Source: Grammothele lineata
Taxonomy: Eukaryota > Basidiomycota > Agaricomycetes > Polyporales > Polyporaceae
Reading direction: 5' to 3'
Length of the DNA stretch: 64,000 nt
Assembly (NCBI GenBank): GCA_002150815.3
Contig: NDFF03000127.1
Coordinates: forward strand, 124,001 to 188,000
This document shows positions 56,416-64,000 of this stretch, one piece after another. The notes below the pieces were generated by a model. That model was not told the DNA's origin. It was given only the letters and a program-made list of their open reading frames with translations, and did not search any database. Made by a program: the position numbers and the translations under genes. The number at the start of each line of letters is the position of its first letter. Positions within the stretch are counted from its first letter, which is position 1.

Positions 56416-56451
56416 AGGGTCAGCTGCGCAGAGCGTACGGCAGCTGACCCT
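56416..56451. repeat. Perfect 12-bp hairpin
   Basis: AGGGTCAGCTGC (56416-56427) and GCAGCTGACCCT (56440-56451) are exact reverse complements around a 12-nt loop. The flanks are partly complementary as well. Confidence 0.6.
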
Positions 56452-59400
56452 GCCACAGGCGGCTTGTCCGAGTCTGTCACCCTTAGCTCGGCGCTACGTA
56501 CACAAGTTAGAGAAAATGAATCTCGAGGGAAAGCAACGCCGGGCGAAGAGGCGCAAGTAATTACGGTGAGTCCGTGTGACTGGAAAAAAGTGACCACCTG
56601 CCAGAAAAGAAAAAAGGAGAACGGCGCCGTGCCTGGGAGGCGCCGAGCCCCTAGGAAAGAGACTTCAAGAATTCTGACCAGAGCGGTGGGCGGCTCTTTC
56701 CCCCGAGGCAAGTGGTGCCGCGGCGACCACGACCGCGGACCACCGACGCACGAGCGAGGAGCGAATGTTCGCGAAGGCAAGGCAAATTCATAAAGTAAAG
56801 TGCTCTGGAACAGACCCTCGAAGTTACCGGGCGCATATACGTTCATGCAACGTTGGGATATAGCAGGCGGGGCGCACGTGCATCTCCGGGAGGGTGTGCG
56901 TGCGCGCGGAAGCAACGCTACAAGGGTAAACCTGCGCTTATGGAGGGAGTAGTTTCGTGAAGTCGTTGCGAACGTGGACGTGCGGTCGGGCTGGCTCACG
57001 CGGACTCCGGAGTCACAGAGGCTCGTTGAGACAGCGTTATAACGGATTCTCGCTTTGTGGCTCGTGCTATCAGAGCCGCTGATCGCTGAACGTTGAACAT
57101 CCAGGCTGTGGCGCGGGTCGTACTACAGTGCAGTCCTCTTCTAGATTCCCATGGTTATTCTAGAGTACTGTGGTTGTTCTTGGCACAGTGTTGTACATGA
57201 TGTGGCGAGTAGACGTTCGCTCGCGGAGCGAAGAGCCTGGAGATAGATCGTTACGGAGGGTAATACTTTGTATTGTACCTGATCGATCGAGCCCGCCTGC
57301 TTCTAATAGGTTATCTACACAGCATGCATGAAAGAGCATCTCGCATTCAGAGGGGCTCGAGCTGATCGAGGAACTCGCATACGTGGTTCACAAGACATAG
57401 TAGCTATCTGTCGATTCGCCGGACTATGGTTCTGACGGTGGCGATGGGCGTCAGCTGAGAGACACATGTATCACAGAACCGCACTCACCTAGTATCACAC
57501 ACACCTTGTAAACTCGGAAGAGTTTGATACACACCAAGGAGGGGATAAAGAAGTGCGGCACGATGGAGCCTACCGAGTACACGGCGTAAATGGCCTACAA
57601 CCGCTGCTCACTAGACGCGAACGAAGAGTGCATGTATCCACATTATTTGCTATCCCCGGGCTTGCGACGATCCTCCGCATACGCGCCCCCGCGCCGATGT
57701 CCGACGGGCCAACGGTGGCTCATAGCCGAGCTCAGAGCACCAAAACGTCCAGGAGAGGCGTTGTAGAAGGTAGAAGAGCGACGTTGGGAAGTGAGGAGCG
57801 AGGTAAGCCAACGACGCCAACGCCGGCGACGGGGCGCCGACACACCTCCGCCACGGGGATACAGACAAGTGTAGCGGGGCGCTCGTTGGACGCGCACGGG
57901 ACCACGCCGGAGGAGCGGAAGGGGGCGCGCAACGGACTCGCTGCTCGCCGTTCGCCTTCAGCCGGTGGCTAGCCTACCGCGCGTGCACGTATGTAATGGC
58001 ATAGCAGCTTCGCCTCCCCGCATCCCCGCGTCCTCCACCCCGCACGGGGCCAAGGCTTGGGGCGCGTGCCCGCAGCACGACGGTTCGCGAAGGGCGGGGG
58101 CCTGCTGGTGAACGGAACACGCGTAGGTTCGGGGACCCGGGGAGCTTCTGTCGAGCTTCGGGCGGTCTCCGAATGTGGGGGGGAGGGTCATGTGCGGGTT
58201 CGCCTGAGCGCACGCGGCATATGTGTGTGTCGGCTGCGGCTTCGCAGCTTGAGGGGATGGAGGCCTAGGATGGATTGAGGGCGTTATCTGAGTAAAGGAG
58301 ACCCGCGCGCGGGCGCAGGCTGTATGCGCGTGTTGACGCGTTCGTGACGCGTGCGGGCGCGCGGGATCGCCGCCCCTGTTTCTTGAGCGTAGAAGGCTTT
58401 AGACGCTACGACAGCTGGAGGATCGCCGTCGAATGCGCGCGCGGAAGGTGGGCGATCGGTGTGACGCGTGACGCGGTGGAGCTCGAGACTTAGGTAAACG
58501 GGAGGCCCGAAGAGGGAAGTGGCTTGGAGGCTGGAGCAGCGCAGCTTGGGGTCCCTGTGGTTGTCCGTATTCGGTTATACGCCGACTGAGAGTAACCTCG
58601 TCGTCGGCGTGCGGGGGTGGCTGTCCTCCTTCCCGGAACGGGAGCGTCGCGCACGGCCGTGCATATCCGTGCAACAAACGTTCCGCTGGGTGCAATAGGG
58701 AATGCGTCGAGGATTGAAGTCGCCAGAGCCCGTGACGAGGCAAGGCACTGCTGTGAACCCAACCCGCAGACAGAGCGCGCGCGGGTCACCTGGATGGCCC
58801 AACATTTCAGAAAGGTATTTCTCGCATCACGAATGAGGCACTCACAGACGTCTGCCCCTATACAGGAGGACACTGGCACAGCAATATGCCGAAGTCATGG
58901 CGTATCAGGGGCCCCCAGGTACGTGCGGGGTGGACGATCGAGGCAGCGGATCCTGTTAGCAATGAGCACGGCATGGTCCAGGAACGGGATTGAGATCTGG
59001 ACGGGGGAGTATGTATGCCGTGTCGGGACTATCGGCCACTCGGCATCTTGACGCGCCCATGATACTGTGGGCCCTGAGGAGAAATGTAGTGATATGTTGT
59101 ACAAGACCGATCGTTCCCCTCCGTGGCCGGCGATGCGATGTCGGCCAGTACACGACTGTCTTTCTCCGGACACGATGTCGCGCATGTCCAGAGAGTTGTC
59201 ACGAGCGAACGTAATATTATGGCGTGTTTCTGTGTGCTGGATTCATAGTACGGCCGTGACATACGGGTACACAGTATGGGCGCGATTGACCCCTAGGAAG
59301 GTGCACTGCCAGCGGTCAGGTGAGTAAGCGTTAAGTTAGGGGACGATTATAAAGAAACTACGCACTGCGCACCTATCCGCTCCGATTTGCCCCAGGCTTG

Positions 59401-61432
59401 CATGGGAGAAAGATGTGGGTGGCCGAGGCCACATAAAGGCGTGACGACCCCAGAATGCGTTCGAGGCCCGCAAGGATATGACATGGAAGGTGGCCGTGCG
59501 GGGAGGTGGATCCAATGAGGGACGGCACAGAACCCTCGAAGAAAGGCGGACATTGGCACGTATAAGGTTCCCCAAGGATCTTCTTTCGACGAAGGGGTAT
59601 ATTAGGATGCGGTGCGCTCGCGAGGGCCCCCCAGACTCGACTTGGGGCCGGTCGCGTTCGTTTCGCTCGAGCCTCACTCAGCCTCTCTATCTCCGCCTTG
59701 GAAATCACCGCATTGGCTGGGCCACACACGCCTCTCGGTCTATGGGATTTTGGAGGTGTTTTCTGACGGCGAGTGCGGCGTCGTGCCGGCTTCCTCGTGC
59801 TGTGCCCCGCCCCCGTCCGCAGTTCCTCCTACGTCACCTGCCGGTAATTTAATGTTCAATGTTCACGTTCGACGACGTTCACTGCCTTGTGCTGACAGAC
59901 GGAGGCCGTCCTGTGAACTCGTCCAAGGGGCCCATGGTATCTGCTGCGCGGTGTCTGCGGCCGTACTAACGTGCTTCGGCTTATGCTCGGAACATGAAGA
60001 CGATGCTGGGCAGGAGGAGGGCCGTGTGGTGGCAGACGAACGTCATGACGATGAAGACGCTTCTAGTTCATTTGTGTCAACATGGGGTGTTTACAAGGGG
60101 GCGCGATAGAGCTGACTTTCACGCCACCGAGAAGCAGAACCGCTGTCTTCGTGTACGTAGCAACTGTTGAAGGCTTTCCGGTTTCGCTCTGTTGCGCGTC
60201 ATTGAGGTGGTTGGATCGAGGGAATGCGACGGGGCGCACAAGCGTGACGAGTGCAGCAGAGAAGTTTCCCGTCTGGTGGTGGTGCTGGTTTGGTTTGACC
60301 GCATCGAGCATCGTCGAACTCGAATGCCGCACTGTGCCCAAGGACATTCACTGTCTATTGCGCAGGATTCAGTCGGGACCACCGTCATGCACCGAATCGT
60401 AGTACGCACACACATCATGGCTTCTGCTATGCAGTTGTATCCTCCCTTCTTGAGGTTATGAGTTCCGACTAAGTAGCCGCAGCGCTATGAAGGTGGCCGA
60501 GCGCACGTATCAGAAGCCTTCGTTTTCAGGCGCTCCGCCAGTGCTTCTAAACCGTCCGGATACATATCATAAGTACACGGTGTTTTTGTAGCCTGGCGCG
60601 CATCAAGCCGTTGGGGTACCCAGACGCGAGAGGGGCACCAGAGATGTACGACGTGATCCTGTTCAAAGGGCTCTTTCAAAGGGCCTCGAGGCTCGTGCAC
60701 GGCCGTTTCGTTGTCTACATTCGCGGTGCGGGCGTGGGGTCAACGTGGACGACATCGATGGATCAACCGCTTCGGCGGCACGAGGGGAGGCCTGGGTGGC
60801 CATCAGCGAGGGAAAGCAGACGTTCTCGTGCTCGTCGAGAGACAAGAGAGAGAATGGAGGCGATCATACTCACAGACTCGTCCTATTCGTGGCCCCGGCC
60901 GGTAGGTACTGGTCGCGCACTCGCACCGATTGTCGTGTCAGGACGCAGGCGGCTTAGGCTCCCGAAGCGAGGGATATATATGGGGAGTTGAGGCGGGACT
61001 CTCTGGCCCTCGGGGCACAGGCACGGCCTCGTCTGGGACAGAACTGCAAACTTGGCATCGACTGGGTGGAGGACGGCCGGCTGCCTCGTGCACTTTGCGA
61101 GAGCGATTGCGGGGTTCGATAACGCTTACGCACTCGGGCTGGCGGGGCGTGGTGCACATATCGGGTCGACTGGCGGTGAACGAGAGCGGACGAGCGGGGG
61201 CATGGGGGCGTCGTGCACACGTCTGGGGGCGATATGGGCAACAGAAGATATGTATTCGGGGGAGAAGAGAGGACCGAGGCGGGGAGTGGGAGAAAAGAGG
61301 AGGCGGAGGCGCGTGGCTGATGCAGGCTGGAGTGCGTACGGGCGTGTGCGGAGGGCGTGCATCCTGCTCTGCCATCGACTGCGACGACCTCGAGCGAGAG
61401 CTGATAGTCCCCTCTGAGCCCGGCCCCTGCGA

Positions 61433-64000
61433 TTGAGGCCAGCTCGCCGTGCGCCGTGTCCGCCCCGAGCCCCCGTCGTCACCATTGATCCACGCACTCC
61501 GCCCCATCCAGCGCGGGTCACTGAGCCGCACCGGACCCCAGCACTGGACCGTCCACTAGACCAAGACCACTCCTCGCTCTCCTCCGCCTTTGCCTTCGTC
61601 CCCCGCACCCCGACCCGCCCGCCCACCGCTCCGACGAGCTCCGTCCCCCGCACCCGTCCCCGCGACGAGCTCGAAGCGGACGCCGCCGACGTCTACTCGC
61701 CCGAGCACGCCCCGGCCTCCGCCTCCGCCTCCACCTCCCTCTCCTCCCCCGCCCCTTTGTCCTACCTCCACCCGTCCGCAGACAGCTCCCTCCTCGCCCC
61801 CGCCCCCACCCCCACAGACTCGGACGCCTTCCGTGCCCGTAAGCGGCAACGCGTCGATAGCAGCCACCCCGTCCCTCCCACCTCCGCCTCTGCCGAACGC
61901 ACTCTGATCCCCGCTGATTTGGCGCCGTCCTTCTCGCTCGCACCCGCCGACTACGCCGCCATGAGGCTCACCGAGAGCGACGCCGACTCGTCCTTATCCG
62001 TCTCCCTCGACTCGCATCCCGAACCCGGCCCCTCGTCCGCCCCAGGGCCCTCAAACGGGCACAAGGCCGCAGCGAAGAGCAACGGCTTCGCCCAGCCGTA
62101 CACGAACGGCTCGTCCCGGCCATTCGCTGCGGACGGGCTCGATGGGTATGCCTCGGAGAAGCACAGGCCGTCTGTCGCGCGGGTCTCGCTGCCCGGGAGG
62201 ACGCTGTACGAAGATTCGTACGTCGATAGGGAGGAGTTCGTTCGGCTGGTCATACAGAGCTTACGGGACGTCGGGTACACGTGAGTCTGCCTTTATCTTT
62301 CGTCCTTCTTCTACATCCTGCTTCAACTGTGTCCCTCGCGTGCCTTCAGGGAATCGGCCACTACACTAGAGGCGGAGTCGGGGTACATTATGGAGACGCC
62401 GGAGGTGGCCGAGTTTCGACGGTGCATTCTGGATGCGTCGTGGAACTCGGCAGAGGCTGCTCTTGTTCGTTTGGGCGTAACGGAGGGCGAGGGCCTGTGG
62501 GTGCGTACATTTCCCTGCATTGTGTACGATGTCTCATCCGACGTATCTCTTCACCCCGCAGGAGGCGAAGTTCCTCATCGCGAAGCAGAAATACCTCGAA
62601 TACCTAGAATCACGGAGAACCACCGCAGCATTACACGTCTTGCGCAACGAGCTTGCGCCACTGAACCCAGAGCTGGACCACCTACACGCACTATCAAGGT
62701 ACGTCGTTTGCCATACATGCCCCATGTCCCCGTACCGCACAACTCCGGGCGGCCGAGACGTGTGCTGACTCGTCCTTCGTCTGCGTCAGTCTCATGATGT
62801 GTTCGGACCCGGCCGAGCTACGACAACAAGTGGGCTGGGACGGCGCCGGCGGCACATCAAGGCGACGATTACTGATGGACCTCCAGCGTACGTCGCGCCG
62901 CGCGTCCTCGCACGACGTCATCGTTGCTGACACCCATTCCCCATCTCCCACTTCCCCGTCCGCGTATGCAGGCTACATCCCCTCTTCAGTCATGATCCCC
63001 CAACGCCGGTTCGCGACCCTGCTCGAGCAAGCGCGCTCGTTCCAGCAGGCGCAGTGTCTGTACCATAACGCGCCCGCCTCGCACGCGCACGCGCACTCGC
63101 TGTATACGGACCACATGTGCCCGCGCGAGGCGTTCCCGCGGACGACGACGGCGGTGCTGCAGGTGCACGAGGACGAGGTGTGGAATCTGGAGTGGAGCCA
63201 TAGCGGGAGGTATCTGGCGACGGCGAGTAAGGATAAGAGCGCGATTATTTGGAGGGTGGAGGTAGGTCTTCTTCCTTCTTCCTTCGTCCGTTATCCGCTC
63301 GCAAGAGTTTGGAAGTCGGGACGCGAACGCGAGCGCTGACGTCACCCTCCTCTGCCTCTCTTCGGATGCGCGCGACATGACAGCTCGACAAGGACGCGCG
63401 CTCGCGACAGTACGTGGCGGAACACAGGCTGACGGACCACCCGTACTCTGTCGGCTGCGTCGCGTGGTCGCTCGACGACTCGATCCTACTTACTGCCGCG
63501 GAGCACTTTATCCGTCTGTGGGACGCGCGGGTGAGTGCCCTTTCCGCGAGCGAATGGCCGGGACGCGCGCGCTGACGTATTGACGTGTGGCTTGGGACGA
63601 CAGGACGGGAAGTGCATACGCGTGCTCGACCACCACTCGGACGTCGTCACCGCGCTCGCGTGGTTGCCTGACGGGTCGGGTTTCATCTCGGGCGGGCTTG
63701 ACCGCAAGATCGTCCTCTGGGTGCGCCTTCGTTCTATGTTCTCGCTCCGTCTGACCGCGCGTCCTGACTTTGCGCCTCTCCTTATTTTCTTCGGTCGATT
63801 CCCGAACACAGGACGCGGACGGGAAGCTCCGCGACAGCTGGGGCCGTACACCCATCCGGGTGACGGACCTCATGGTCACGCCCGACTTCACGCGCCTCGT
63901 CGCGGTGGGCATGTACGACGTGCCCCCCGACGCGTCCCAATCGCAACCGCGGGATGGGAGCGCCCCGACGGGAGGCGGCGGGGGCGCTGGAGTGGGAGGC
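61433..64000 (+). CDS. GID7/WDR26-like subunit of the CTLH ubiquitin ligase, 5' part
   Basis: Exons 61433(?)-62280, 62350-62500, 62562-62698, 62790-62887, 62972-63261, 63384-63530, 63604-63720 and 63812 to the window end join in one frame. After a disordered N-terminus with a basic patch (RARKRQRVDSS) come a LisH-type helix (FVRLVIQSLRDVGYTESATT), the CTLH region (VAEFRRCILDASWNSAEAAL, FLIAKQKYLEYLESRRTTAA) and helical repeats with FATLLEQARSFQQAQCLYHN. WD40 repeats follow: VHEDEVWNLEWSHSGRYLAT, HFIRLWDAR, SGGLDRKIVLWDADGKL. The order LisH-CTLH-WD40 identifies the Gid7/WDR26 branch, which helps substrate recruitment in the GID/CTLH E3 complex. There is no ATG between the stop at 61415 and 61961, yet codons there are clearly coding-like, so an upstream exon with the start is probably missing. 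The ATG at 61961 is the fallback. Confidence 0.88.

Larger units (their letters stand above)
53966..61417. other. 7-kb stretch without a credible gene
   Basis: The first 500 bp are the pyrimidine-rich 3' flank of the Ecl1-like gene, ending in a (CAT)n run near 54512-54532. The remainder has only short overlapping frames without resemblance to known families. Hairpins at 55654-55688 and 56416-56451 and TCAAGC words are listed separately. A TATA-like GGATATATATGG at about 60972 may belong to the last gene. Confidence 0.45.

Noticed and set aside
61518..61943. Arg/Gly-rich minus-strand frames
   Set aside because: Antisense to the N-terminal Pro/Ser-rich exon of the GID7-like gene.

Overview
The window looks like nuclear DNA of a filamentous basidiomycete, probably an Agaricomycete. 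Every recognisable gene is split by many short introns (mostly 48-90 nt, GTRNGY donors, YAG acceptors). Codons end mostly in C or G. The gene content is typical of that group: a fungal TKL-type kinase, a protein kinase-like family common in mushrooms, a many-exon P450, expanded F-box/LRR-like families, an external NADH dehydrogenase and a CTLH/WD40 GID subunit. I inferred exon structures by matching frames and splice phases. The start codons of the TKL kinase and the last gene remain uncertain.

Left part (1-13.5 kb): the 3' end of an acyl-CoA synthetase-like gene (+); a TKL-type kinase with a SAP-like segment (-); an RCC1-family Ran exchange factor (+), head-to-head with the kinase; a 3-kb stretch without a gene; then a cytochrome P450 with 11 exons (+).

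Middle part (14-38 kb): a cluster of two interleaved paralogous families. Four LRR-like proteins without a visible F-box lie at 14.3, 19.2, 21.1 and 36.2 kb. Three genes share a C-terminal PGD/WMRA domain, with or without an F-box-like start, at 16.2, 17.4 and 22.7 kb. A true F-box gene (24.5 kb) sits beside them. At least five of these genes appear to share a TATA-like box and/or a short 5'-UTR intron just before the ATG. The same part holds an unknown single-TM protein, a mushroom-type protein kinase-like gene, a probable pseudogene with an in-frame TGA, a mitochondrial external NADH dehydrogenase with two EF-hand loops (12 exons) and a short-chain dehydrogenase (7 exons).

Right part (39-64 kb): about 13.5 kb without a credible gene (39.0-52.5 kb), containing a perfect hairpin, a possible decayed inverted-repeat element and simple repeats; one gene with an Ecl1-like zinc motif (52.5-54.0 kb); another 7 kb without a gene; and the 5' part of a GID7/WDR26-like gene that runs off the window.

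No metabolic cluster is apparent. The points most worth following are the kinase, which lacks the usual VAIK lysine but has a lysine in the glycine loop as in WNK kinases, the double gene-family cluster, and the long foldback at 1.9-2.04 kb.
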